From the NCBI RefSeq assembly GCF_048771995.1, contig NC_133025.1, positions 8,122,001-8,186,000 of the forward strand: 64,000 nucleotides of DNA, read 5' to 3'. The notes under the pieces were generated by a model, which saw nothing but the letters and a program-made list of their open reading frames with translations, did not search any database and was not told the DNA's origin. Below, one piece after another: positions 48,577 through 61,289 of this stretch; within the stretch, counting starts at the first letter, position 1; each line of letters opens with the position of its first letter. Made by a program: the position numbers and the translations under genes. Source of the stretch: Taeniopygia guttata. Its lineage: Eukaryota > Chordata > Aves > Passeriformes > Estrildidae.

Positions 48577-51563
48577 GATGTAATCAAGTATATTTGTCAT
48601 GGGTAATTTGTAATGTGTATGCTTTTAACACTGTGTTGGTCACAAGATTTGTACACTGCAAAGGCCCAGTAAAACCTCAAAAAAAGCTTGGAAAACAGAT
48701 CCTTGCTCATTGTAACTAGAGCATGGAACAGACTGATATCTGAGAAGTGAGCTAACAAATGACCCATTACAGAGGTTATTTAAATGTTTGGAATAAAAAT
48801 GGTAATGACTCTTTAGGTACTTCCAATGGCAACACAAGAGTTTGAATTCTCTGTTGTAACAACAAAATGCTACACAATTTAATGAGAAGAGCCTGAACTA
48901 TTAAACCCTACAAAGGTCACATTAATTGAAACCTATGTGTAAGCCATTTAACTGGAACTTGGTTTTATTTTTATCTGGAAATTGATTTTCCTCTTTTGCA
49001 GTTAGAGTCTATCATTATCTAAATGTTTGCACAATAACATTGATACAGTTTCTCATTTTTGAGTGAATGTATTACCTACTTTTTGCATATCATGATGGCT
49101 ATCTGTCATGATTTGACATGACACTATCACATTTCTGTATTTTTGTTTATCTCTAGCTTAGTATTTTTAAATATCAAGCATTGGTAACATAGTCACTAGC
49201 AGTAGAACATTGCCTCCATACACAATCCTAAGGGTATGGATCTGCACCACAAATTCACCCACTGTAAAATAAGTACTTTAATATTCTCTGCCTTATTTAA
49301 AAAAAAAAAAAAAAACCAAAAAAGAAAACAAAAATAAAAAAAAAAAAAAAACACAAAAAACCAAACCAAAACCAACAAAAAACTGTGGTTTTAGGGCATA
49401 TCAGGTGTGAAGGGCTTTCTTTGGAGCTGAGAGACCCTGAATTCCAGGCTGGAGGTGAGAAGGTTTACCTTGTTCACCTCACATATATAGTGGGATTTTA
49501 TAGGTACGGCAGTCTAGACTCCCTCTGTGCAGTGACAGGTCCAGAAGATGATTCAAGTCACGCGTTACAATATCATCCATTGAGTGCAGTCTGTTACACA
49601 TAAAGGGAGTTGAATAATTCTGCAAATGTCTTTAAAACATAAAAGAAAGCAATTTTTAATGATGGTTCTCTGAGTGTGGAGGCTCTGGAAAGCTTCACTT
49701 AATTTACTTTGTTATGAAATATTTTCTGTTCACAGAGAAATGTGTAGGGTTAATGAATACTGACACCTGAAAGACTTGGAGATCTAAGTATTGGAAACAC
49801 ATCATCTTACTGTACATCCCTAGAGTCAACCAATGCCCCTTATCAGTCACTGGATAATCAGTTCCACTGTCTAGGACTGGTTTTCCTTAAATTAAGATTG
49901 TTTCATGTGGTCCTCAGAAATCTAGCACAGCAAGCCAAGCTAATAGCTTTGTGCTTCATTTGCCTGAAACAATTATTCTGGTCTTTTCACTTGGAGAATT
50001 TTTTCACTCAGTGGTGATGACTAGAGTTTGGCTGACTTTTTTATGTCTGGTTTCTCTAAAGTTTTCTTATCTGGTACATGGATAAAACTCCATACAAACC
50101 AATCTAAGGTAAACAAAACAAAATGAAACTTTAGAAAAATGGAAACAAACAAATGGGAATTGGACAAGTGTTCCGTGGGATGTACAGCATCTGCAGGCTT
50201 GCTATGCTGAACATTTTGGATAAAGAGCTGAGAACTTTAGCCAATTTCTTTACCTCTTATCTATAATTTCATGTTCATTTCTGTATCATGGACATAAACC
50301 TATCTGCTGCAAAAATACACAGAAAGTTATTTCTATAAAGTTGAAATTGTTGTGATAAACAACACTCTTATTTCATGCAAGTAGAAAAACTCAGCAGTTT
50401 TACAGTACCATACCTAGAAAGAGTTCTTTAGCAGAAAACTTTGCTTTGCGATTAGAATGTATAAGGGAATAAGTGATGGAGCTTCAGCAAAGCAAAGAAT
50501 ATTCACATCAAACATCTGGCTGTACAGTAGGTTTATAGCTAATATAGAATAATTTAAACTTAAGTCACATTCTCTCTTGTAATTAGATAAAGTGATTCCA
50601 GACCATTCTGGCTTGTAGCCATTAAGACTACTTAATCCTGAGCAAAGGTTCATGTTTTTAGATCTCTCTTTCCACTAGTGATGACCCTTTCAGGGAATCT
50701 ATTAAACCAGTGTTCTTTCTCACATTAGAGACAAGCAGCACAATTTTCTCTTTCATTCCTTTCCAGATCTTGTTCTTCTGTTAGGCAAAATTCATTGCCC
50801 TGTGTATGAGATACACCACCTATCAATGATCACGTTTGCCCTTCCTTATGGGCAATCTGCCAGCTGTCATCTGCCACATTTTACCATCATGCATTTTTAA
50901 ATAGAATATTGAATTATTATCTTGATATTATCCTTTTAATTTAGCATCTTAAAAATCATTGTATTGCTTCTATTGAGCTGAAAAACTAGAGAAAAAAATA
51001 TATACCAGAACAAGATTAAATTGTTTTAAAAAGACTAATAGGTAGATATTCTGAATAGAAATCACAGAAGTTTCCTTATTGTTGCTTCCATGGCCTAAAT
51101 CAGGATAGTGTTGTGACATACAACCTCAAATAAAAAAAAATTTAAAAAATTACTTTGAATTTGAAAACTGGGAGAAAACAAGAACTATTAACAGCTAGGC
51201 AGTTGGCAGTTTGTAGGTCTCAGGTCTAAGTCTGGACACCTAAATTTAGGAGACTGTGATGTAAATGTCTTCAGGTCTGTGAGAGACATTGTTCTCTCTC
51301 TCACAGAAGTCAGTGGAGACTTAGCACAGGATTTAGTCTGGTTTGATGTCTGGTGGCATTTCAGGTTCCTTGTGGCAGCTGTTTGGCCTCCCCCTGCCAG
51401 TTGATAAGTATGTGGCACCCCTGAGTCTTTTCTTGTATCTCCTAGTCCTGTAAATATCCCAGACTCCCTACAGCATTTCAACTGGTCTCAGACACCTACA
51501 TTTAGATACATTAATTGAATACAGTAAAAGCTAGAAATCACAGTTGCCCAAAACCCAGGTTGC

Positions 51564-51619
51564 CTAATCTAATCTAATCTAATCTAATCTAATCTAATCT
51601 AATCTAATCTAATCTAATC
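51564..51619. repeat. (TAATC)11 microsatellite
   Basis: About eleven uninterrupted CTAAT/TAATC units, likely length-variable. Confidence 0.95.
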
Positions 51620-54600
51620 CCTTTTGAAATATTTAATATCATCTCAGCCAGGCTCCAATTGTCATTGTTATACATCTCTCCATTGTTCTGTATCATCTGA
51701 TAAGCAGTTTGTCTTGTGTGGCATGAGATGCATATACATCATGCAAATGAGTCATGCCATAAATGTCTGCTCTCAGAGGAGCTGAATGGCTTTTGCACAC
51801 TCTGTCAACAGTATTCTATCAAAATCTCTGTTAATAATTATGAGATCTTCGACACCTACTGAATATATAAAAGTGTGCATATATGTTCCTAAATTTAGAC
51901 ACATTTTATACAACTAAAATCTGCACTACATTAAAATTTATTCATGCCAGTCTTTTGATAGTTCTAAATAGCCCTGCAGAGGGACAGGCTTTCCACCTAC
52001 CCTCGTTCAAATAGACAGATCCAGGAGAACAGCTGGGAGCATATCCATGTAAGTCAGCAGTGGACAGTGGTAGCTGGTAGCACTCCATGCTCACACCCTC
52101 AGGACCAGCTGACCCGTGGTTTTGGCTTTGTGCTCCATAGTCAAAAAACATCCCTGAAGGTGCTCAGTTCAAAAGTGCTGTATTTTCCTGCCTAAAGACT
52201 TGTTAGAAAGCAGTTCCAAGTGGAATGCTGTCCATGATGGGAGTCTGGTCTTAGTCTGATGGAAGTAATAGCAGGTGTGGAGAGATCCCTTCGGAAACAA
52301 AATGGGCCAGCACAATTTTTGTGTTAATGCAACATGTGTTCTTAGTTTCATTTGCATGAAACCTTTTCTGTCCATGTGCATTCATGCAATTGAAGAGAAA
52401 ATCTAACATTATGTGAAAGAACACAATGCAACTTTTGGAAAGCAAAGTGTGTAGTTGGGAGACAACTGTTCACATCAAGACCTAGTTGGATTTTTTTAAA
52501 TACCAAGTAAAGCCAATGAACAATCTTTTTGTTTTAACTGAACAAGATTTATCCCTTGCTGTCTCATTTTTACAGCTGCATGGGGTGCTTATAAGGGTCA
52601 GGATTCTGTCCTTTTTTTTTTTTTTACCGTATTCCCCAAAATCTCAGCTTGTAATCAGCAAGGTCACAAAATCCTTTGGGGGAAAAATATGGAAATTAGC
52701 CAAGAATTTGTTCTTGCTCCTCTAGTTTTTTATATTTAGGAACTACAAGCTTTTCTTTGAGCAGCATGAGCACAGTGTATTTACTTTCTGACACTGAGAG
52801 GTTTTTGGAAATGCTTGATGTGATTTGAGTTCACTCTATGCCTCTTTCTGTCTGCCTTGAAATAGTGCTTGATATTTCCAATGTATGTACTTCAGGTGTT
52901 TGAAAACTGAATGGTAATAAAAACAAACAAGCAAAAAACAAACAAAAACCAACAAGAAAGCCACAAGCCAACAGCAGAGCACATTCAGAGAGAAGGAAAA
53001 CAAAGCATGGAGGAAATCTTTTGGAAGTTAATGGTGAAGATGGGAACTACATTAACAATTCTGAGGAGAAACCTTGAATCTTGTTCAATTTGGATTTTTC
53101 TCAGGAATGTTCAGGAACATTTCTGTTTAAGTTAGCTTGTTGTAACCTGGAAGAAATCACAGCTTTAACAATATTCATCTGTGAAAATCTGAACAAACTA
53201 ATAATGTTTAGGCATGCCTGGGCTGAGGTGTTACCCTAATTTAAGGCAACATTTTGTGGCTTAGCAGTGCAATCATCACAAACCATAAGGAAACATAGAA
53301 GAGATTATAAAGTCTCCTCTTAGGAGGAAGAACTGTGTGTGGTCCTTCATCCTACATGTACTCTGGGTAAAATGCAGAAATCACTGGAAAATAAAGATGA
53401 TTAGTGGAGCAAGAGAACTCAGCACAGTGAATGGCAGCTCACATTTCTGGGTCAGCTGGAACTTAGATGTGTCCTTACTAAATTTCATGACTTGTCAAAG
53501 CCTTGGAAATTGTAAATTGTGAATGGAGCATTAATACTGAGAGTGCCTGGGAAGGAGCCAGTTGCCCATGCAGTTGCTTCCAAGAAATTAAAGAAGACTT
53601 AAAATGTTTTCAGAAGTACTTTGGGCAAAGAATAACTTCTGATTGTACATAATGCTGCTTTTTATTGCTGTGCATTTCTAAGTCCACATTCAAAAAATGG
53701 TGTATTTATCTCCTTGATTGCAGGAGCACCTAGACAGTTCACTATAATTTTACCAAGATACTCATTGGGAGATAGAATTTATTTTTATTAGTGATCCTAG
53801 AAACCTAACCTGGCCTATAAAACTGTCTAGTTGAAGGATTACACATATATAACTTAATTTACTCTTTTCAACTCTACCTGGCAAACATTTCACAACTGCA
53901 CACCGTGTTTCAGTGGAAAGTAATCATTGTACTGCCAATGTCTTAGGAGAGGGTCTCCATCTTCAGTTGTAAATTTACCAATCTTCAGTGAGCAACACTG
54001 ATTAATCCCGGATGAGTACGTGATTCTCAAATGCTGTGGTCACAGCGTTGCAGATCTGGGATGGAAAATGAAAGGTCACATTTCTGTTTAGAGTGGCACA
54101 TTCACATCTCTGACTGTCTTGTGCTTTGCATACCTTAAAATCAACAACTGACTTACCTAACCTAGAAGGAATAAAGCAAAACAAAACAATACCTCCACAA
54201 AACACTCTTGTGAAATGAGGAAGGTTAGAAACTTGCCAATATGGCCTTTATATCTGTCATATCTTGCTGACTATTTTGCATTCCTATGCTATTGCAGCAA
54301 TTTCTAAGTATGAAACTTCCTTCTCAGTGGTGTGTGTGGTGGGAAGTTATAAATTAGACCTATAGACAAATACAAATCTGAGGCAGATTGTTAGTGTGGA
54401 TTATTCATAGTAAAAGAAGGAGCTGTCTTTACTAGAGCTGTCAGTGACTCTGCTATCCCACCCAAAATATTAGATAATGATCTGTGGAAAATAAATCTGT
54501 GCTGGCAACCAGCAGAAGCAGTATTAATAGGTCTTTCTAACTTCCATATTTTTAAAAAAATCTTTCAACACAAGCATGGTTTAGTGGGTATCTTGGGACT

Positions 54601-55209
54601 TAACTGAAATATGTCCATTTCACTCACATTGTAGTAAAAACACGTACATCTGAGTGTGATCTTTTTCCTTGTAGAAGGAAAGTGACTAGGAAGCAAAATT
54701 CTCTTTTAAGGAGTTAAACCTCTGATCACATACTTTGTTCTCACTCTGTGTGACACTTTAAGCTGCCTTTTCAGTTTTCCTCTTACTTGGAAATTCTCTT
54801 GCAAGTGGGGAGATGGTGCTCTGGTGATTAAACACAGATTTTAGTGGCTTGCTTTATTAACAATGTCTCTGTTTCTGCCAAATGTTGTTGTTTCAGGATT
54901 CTCTGGTGTGTACCAAGAGCTGGCACATCTTCTTGCATTTGTTCTGGCACTTTTCAGTCCCCACAGTTCAGCAGCACAGGCACTAGAAGAGTAATCCAGC
55001 AAAACGCCCCAGGGACAGAAATGCCAACCAAGCAAAGCCTGACTTGAGTAATGCAGCCAGCATACTTGAACTGTCCTGGAAAACAGGAACTGGAGTAATG
55101 GAATTGAATTTTACAAAATATACTATTAAAGAAAAAAAAAACAAACAAAAAAGAAGGAAAAAAAAAAGGTTTGAATCGAGCTCAGTTTTAAAGCCAATGT
55201 GAGCCTGAG

Positions 55210-55236
55210 CAGGGAGCAGTGCATAGCTGCTCCCTG
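55210..55236. repeat. 10-bp GC-rich perfect hairpin
   Basis: CAGGGAGCAG, a 7-nt loop (TGCATAG), then CTGCTCCCTG. Unusually GC-rich for this tract. Confidence 0.8.
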
Positions 55237-58200
55237 GACAGGGCAGGAATCAAACAGATCCACATTTTTCCTGAGAGCATGAAAATAATTGTTGACATCT
55301 TTCTTACAGGCATTGATTGCTTTCTGCTTAGTTCTGGCTAGTAGAGATTACTGCTGCCTGCCATCCATTCCCACCCACCTGGTGATGAGGGAGGCAAATT
55401 TTGACCTTCCTTCATCACAAAGCCTGAACATCTTCCAGAAATGCAATTGTCCCCACGAGGGACACTGACCTGTGTCCTCCTGCAGGAGAGCAGGAATGGT
55501 CTGTCCCCATCAAATGTGAGGCAGGAGCACAGAGGTTTAGGGACACAAACTGAAGTGTAAAGCTGGAAATGGAACAGCTTCATGACTAAACCTAAATTTG
55601 CAGAAAACACTCCAGAGCAGCAGTGTGGGAAGACATATGGAGCAGCAGGCTGTGGTTTGAAGCTGTAGTTTTCTGTGCTGTGATCTGCAATGTAATGGGG
55701 AGATCTCCAACCTGCAAGGGGCCTCAAGCCTGAGATGTCCCTGTCACAGAAAAAAGATGCCTGGGTGTACTGAAAGCAGCTTTGTTAAGCCAGCTTGGCC
55801 TCATCCTCCTGGAGAGACCAAACATGTTCCAGTTCTGCTCCCACCCTAATCCTGAACTTGCAGAGAAGTTGCAATGAGGTCAATTTACCCTACCTGCAGT
55901 ATGGGAATTATGGTTCCTGTTTAAAATGCTCTGTGATCTGCAGCTCACTGTGAACTATTGATTTCTTTGTTCCCTGCTCAAAAGAGCTCTTGCTTCCATT
56001 TAAGAATAAAACTGATTTTTCTCAGAACAGTAATTTTTTTGCTCTATCCCCAATAAAATTAATTTAAAAATATTATTATATTAATTTTCATTTATTCAAA
56101 CATGTGAATCATCTTATTAAATATTTTACAATGCTTCCCGAAAACTTTTAAAAGAAATATAATTTTTCTGAAGAGTCACTTTTTAACACAGTATTTGTAT
56201 AAAAAGTAATTTATTTCTTTAGATAGGACAGGTAATATTTTCTTTCTGACATCCCACTGACATTTTGACACTCTTCTGCTTCCCTCTGTTCTTGGATAAT
56301 GGAAAACAACACTTAAGAAATTAAAGGGGATTTATTTACAGTGAGACATTCATCAGTGAGGTGGCAATAGCTGCTCTGGTACTCATTGCAATCATATGAG
56401 TTTAAATAAATTCCCAAACAGCTGTGATTCCTCCTCTCTCCAGCTGCGCTGCCCATAACTATTTTAAAGATAATTAACAATACTCATGTGACAGCAGACT
56501 TACAATCACCATGCAATGTAAAGTTCCCTGACTAAACAAGCAATTTTCCATTACAATTCAAAATTGTTATTAATGGCAGGGATTTGCATATTTAAAAATA
56601 TCATTTTATGCCTTATTTGTCTTCTGATGACTCGAGACATGCAGTGCTTCAGTAATGACCCTTTGGACTGTGTTCTTCTTTCCTTCTGAATTAATCCTGA
56701 CAGCTTTCTCACTGTAAGAAATCATTGATTTCATAGTAGTGTTGCACAGATTTCAACCATAGTCTTGAATCTGCATTTAGTTGTCACGACTGCAGCTGAA
56801 CACTCTTCAAATGTTTAAGCCCTTCTGCAACCTCAACACCTTTTTAGAAAAGCCACCTCCCAGTGCCCACCAGGAATTAGCCATCAAAGCAAAGGCAGTT
56901 ACCATGGTCTGGGGAATCACCGAAGCATCAATCAGGAAGCCTTTTTTCTCCTTTATTTGCTTGTTACCTAGGAAGAAACCCCACTGTTTTTATGTTATTG
57001 ATTCTTCCTTGATTGCTATCTCGATAAGTAGATTAAACATTAACACTCTGTAGGGTCAGGCCACTCCTGCTGCTCATAATTTCCAGTTCTATCACAAAGA
57101 TACTGTCAGTTTGCCTCAAACTCACTAACACATATGTTTCACTTTAAAACTGAAATCATCTCATACAGATGCAAATCGCCTTGTTGCCTCCCGAGGGATT
57201 GTGTGAATTGGCATCCCCCATTATAAACTCTCCAGCTTGTGTGTTCCCTTAGAGAAGCCACTTAAATTCCACCTTACACCTGCAATATTGTTCCCTTTAG
57301 AAAAAACTGCTTTCACTCCACAGGGATATGTCAGAATATAGCTGGTGGAAGCCAAAGGAGTCTTCGAAAAACGACTTATTATATTTGGATTTGAATACTA
57401 AAGGCTTCTCTGCAAGACTGCAGATTACCAAAAGTCCACTTAAACCAAAATCTCTTTAGCATTCAAATAATAATTTAGAGAGGAACTCAGGCACCTAAAG
57501 AAACTCCTTTCCACTTCATCATCATTCTGGGAATCAAGCCCTGAGACTTTTCCAGCAGTCTACTTGTATAAGACTGGTGTAAGAGGTAAATCAGACACAG
57601 AATTTTCAATTTTTCCAGCTATTAAGTGCCTTTCAGTAATTTCCTTTTCTTGTCATTAATACCAAAGAATGTCACTTCCTCAATCTTTTTCATTCCACCC
57701 TTTTCCATTTGGGTAATGAAAATAGAAGGTAAGACTCATGGCAGCATGACAGCAATGAAATGATATTATCACTGCCTTCAGTTTCCCCTTCATGAGCACC
57801 GTGCTTCCCTACTGATTTTGTACATATCTATTTTTTCTGAACATGGAACCTTTTTTTTTATATTTTAAAATATTAAATATTAAATCAGGCCTTTACTTTC
57901 AAAATTACTCACTGGATAGATCTCTTATTCATTGGAGCTCTTTAGCAGTTTAACTGACTGCCAGTAAATTAAGGAAGGATGATTCAGGACTGGGTCATAC
58001 CTAAACTTACTACAGTTTAGTTGACTTACAGCATATTATTTGTCATGGTTTGTTGATGATATGCTGTGGGAGCAGCACAGGTTTTTGACTTCTGCTTCAT
58101 TGACACACAGGAGCCATTTGCCACCTCCTCAGGCCAATTATCTCATGCACTTTCCATTTCAAAACCTACCAACTGAATTAATTTGCAAGGAAATAATCCT

Positions 58201-58320
58201 ACATTAAAGGATGTCCCAGGAGTAAAGGCTACTTACTCTGTTTAAAGCAATGAAAAAATCACAGTCCTTAAATTATAATGTTGGCATTTCAGCTCTTTAG
58301 TTTCAGACTCCCAAGAGCTG

Positions 58321-58343
58321 TTTCCACCTTTTTGAGGTGGAAA
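58321..58343. repeat. 9-bp perfect hairpin
   Basis: TTTCCACCT, a 5-nt loop (TTTTG), then AGGTGGAAA. Confidence 0.75.
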
Positions 58344-59416
58344 TAGTAATTTCTATTAAGATGTGACAACATCTTTCCATAGACAGTGTATCTTGGGGAA
58401 TTTTTGAGAAATTTGTGCCAAACCTCTTATTTGGTTCAGTTCGTGTTGGGAGACTCCCTAATGGTAAGTTCTCATGGTTGCTTGGAATCCTCTGTGATAG
58501 CTATGGGTTTTTTGCTTTTTTCTTGCATTGCAAGACCCATCCTGATGGGTTTTGCAGTGTATACTACCCAGAATTCTTGTGCCAATTTAAAATTCTCTGC
58601 TGCCATGTGAACAGAATAAACTGTAGCAAAGGTATGCAGACAAATGTGTCCCTTTGTTTATTGCAATCGCATAAATCTGTGTGTATTGATACTGGTGCAA
58701 AGGTCTCTGATGATCCTGAAAGGCAGAATTTGGGCAGGGTATCAATCTCTTATGATCCCAAAATAATGCCATGAGATCTTTAACTTCCACTTGAACAAGC
58801 ACTAAAGGCAGAGAGATGGAAACTTGGATTAACTTCTTAGCCAAGTGACACCTCTCGCAATGTTTTTGACCCTTACTTTAAAGCTGTCACCAGTTGCCTT
58901 GATTTATGGAAACACTATCCTTTTAAATCCTCCTCCCTCTTATCTCTGCAGGCAGTTTCCTGATTTGCTTTTCTTTCTCTTAGATCATCCATATTATTCC
59001 TTGACAGAGGCTGTGTGGACAGCCACACTTTCGATGGTACTCAGAAAGAAAAATGATTCTCTGTTTTCCAGCTGAACAGAAAATATTACAGATGGTTTTA
59101 GTAGTTTCACTCAGATGACTCCAAGACTTTTTGTTTCAGGTTACAGAAAGAAAAATAATATTTAAAAAAAAAAATGCAGGAAAATATCACTGCAAAGTCA
59201 TTTTCATCTTACTCTAATTTCACAAGCTAAGTTTCCCAGGAAAATCTGAAGTGCACTATAGTAACAGGATACCTTTTCCATCATTCCAAAGAGCTGTCGT
59301 CAGTAATAAAGAACCTGTTGGGCTAACTCTGATTCACCAACAAAAATAAAAGCTGGCCCCATCCCCAGAGATTTTGTCTATACACTAGTAGTGTACAGAA
59401 CCATGACAGGTCAGAA

Positions 59417-59804
59417 TGTGGTAAACACATTTCTCTGCTTCTCAAGATTCTTCATAGAAGTGCACAGAGAGAAATGAAAGAGAAAACAATTTCTATTTCT
59501 GCTCCTTATTTTTCCTATGTAGAATGTGTTTGGAGAATTGTTTACCTGGAGTGAGTGCTTGATTAGATTCTGTTGAGGATTGTTTGAGCCTGATGGCCAA
59601 TCCAACCCACCTGTGTCTAGACTCTCCCGAGAGTGTCACAAGTTGTGTTGATAGAGTCAGAGAAAGTAATATATAGTTTTAGTATCCTCCTTTTTTTATA
59701 ATATATTAATATATTTTAGCATAGTTATAATAAAGAAATAATTCAGCCTTCTAAATGGAGTCAAACGTTGTCATTTCTTCCCATTGGGCTCACCTGCATT
59801 TACA
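59417..59804 (+). mobile_element. Solo ERVL-type LTR (plus strand)
   Basis: Starts TGTGGTAAACACATTTCTCT and ends CACCTGCATTTACA. Internal blocks typical of a common passerine ERVL LTR are GAGAAAACAATTTCTATTTC, GGAGAATTGTTTACCTGGAG and CCAATCCAACCCACCTGTGT. The polyadenylation signal AATAAAG lies near 59730, followed by CAGCCTTCTAAATGGAGTCA. TCAGA occurs just outside both ends (59411 and 59808) but is slightly displaced, so it is not accepted as a target-site duplication. No internal ERV genes remain. Confidence 0.8.
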
Positions 59805-61198
59805 ATATCAGAGCATGAGCACACCAGTATCTCTGTTGTTTAACAGCTGCCATGATCCCTGTGTTGCCTTGTGCCACTTAGTGTTATCCAGACAATACCT
59901 GGGTGCAGTTCAAGAGACTGCACATGCCTGTTTCCCATGGACAGTTTGGGTGTTTTCCTCCTGGTGTTTTTTGGAGAGAAGCAAGAGCCAGTGTCTGAAG
60001 TCAGGCCATGCCATATCATCAGGGGTAAGGAGTACAGAATGGTCTTTGTCCATTTTTACAACTCAGACACAGCCAGAGAGTCTGCAGCTGAAACACAAGG
60101 AAAGTGGCAGCACAAGAAGAGAGTGGAGTATCAGCCCAGGGGAAGGAAATTTTGTGAGGCATCACCTGGAGAAACATGGTCTATACTGACATAGTCTCAA
60201 CTGTATTTAAAAGATTTAAAAGGAGCTTTTCTAGAATCTGTTGGTCAAGATGAAATAAATAATGAAGTCTGGCTTAAACGCTGAGAATAGATAATGGAGT
60301 AGGATTTTTAGGTTTTGCTTTTTAGGCTGAAATGCACATTAGTTTTAAAAATTATATGAAAGTACCATTGGCCACATTATTATTATCCCCTGCCCATACT
60401 GGTGGCTTTCGCAATTTCCTTTGGAGAGAGGACAGTCAATCTAATTCTGCTCTCATTCAAAAAAAAAAAAAAAAAAGAGTGATGAGGTGGGGCAGGAATG
60501 AAGCAGAACACATTTCTCCTACTCCAGCGGTGGCTGATCTGCATTGTGGAAGCCTGACCTTTCCCAGAGACTCATTCAAACACACCCCATAAAATTTTCA
60601 ATACTCTCTATTATGTTAATTTTTCTGCCATGGGTTAGGAAAATCTACAAAAAATGCCTGAAAGATTTTCGCAAAGATGACTACTGTTAAATTAGTTACC
60701 ATATAGCATCCCTACAGTTGAGATTGGTATCTCCTTTGGTATGTGAGAAACTGTAGAAACAGACTTATACGAGTTTGAAAATATGGACAAGTAAATTGCA
60801 CTTGATGTCCTCCTGAAAAGGCATCCACAAAGGGAATAAAACTAGAATAAAGAGTACAAAATAGTAAGTCAAATATGTCACTTGAATTTAGACAAGTGAT
60901 CTCAACAGAGTAATAACCTGAATAACAAAACCATTAAGGAGAAGGATCAGATCTCCTCAATGTGAAAAATAAATGTGAAATCTACCTCCAGCAAAGTCAC
61001 TTTCCTTATGCAATGTTCTTCTGCAAAAAGATCAAAACTGTCCCACCTTAATTATTTTATATGCAAAACAAACTGAGAACTTGTGACCAAAAATCTCTAA
61101 GTGAATTCACAGTTTTTCGTGGGGTCTTTTTTCTTTCTCTTTTTTTTTTTTTTTAACATGGACCTAGAGTAAGGTTCCTTTCCTTTTCTTTTTTTCAG
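59805..61198. other. Gene-free DNA
   Basis: No gene recognised. A poly(A) run is near 60460. The short overlapping open frames at 59755-60194 begin in the LTR and have no domain features. Confidence 0.5.
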
Positions 61199-61283
61199 TT
61201 ACTCTGGTGAAGAAGCAAACTGTAACATGGATGCCAGAATTGTCTGCAGCACCACCTCCTGCTGCTCCAAACCAGCAATGTGG
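61199..61283 (+). other. Candidate exon (85 bp)
   Basis: A strong pyrimidine tract ends in TTTTTTCAG at 61198, and TGG|GTAAGA at 61283/61284 is a near-consensus donor. In between, two frames are open. One gives YSGEEANCNMDARIVCSTTS and continues with a CC pair; the other gives a Pro/Ala-rich peptide. The first starts after 1 nt and ends exactly on a codon boundary. No family is recognised and no partner exon was found. It could be an exon of a long gene, a lncRNA exon, or a chance decoy. Confidence 0.3.
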
Positions 61284-61289
61284 GTAAGA

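Larger units (their letters stand above)
40288..59410. other. Long gene-free AT-rich tract
   Basis: No gene or RNA gene was recognised in about 19 kb. Contents noted: homopolymer runs (near 40560, 43097, 46616, 49300-49350, 52613), a TAATC array, perfect hairpins at 44074, 55210 and 58321, and an AT-rich block at 56440-56640 that resembles conserved non-coding sequence. Open frames are at most about 170 codons (43608-44114 minus), low-complexity, and without domain features. Confidence 0.55.

Noticed and set aside
59411-59812. TCAGA on both sides of the ERVL LTR as a target-site duplication
   Set aside because: The copies are offset by 1 and 3 nt from the TG and CA ends, so a chance match of five bases cannot be excluded.
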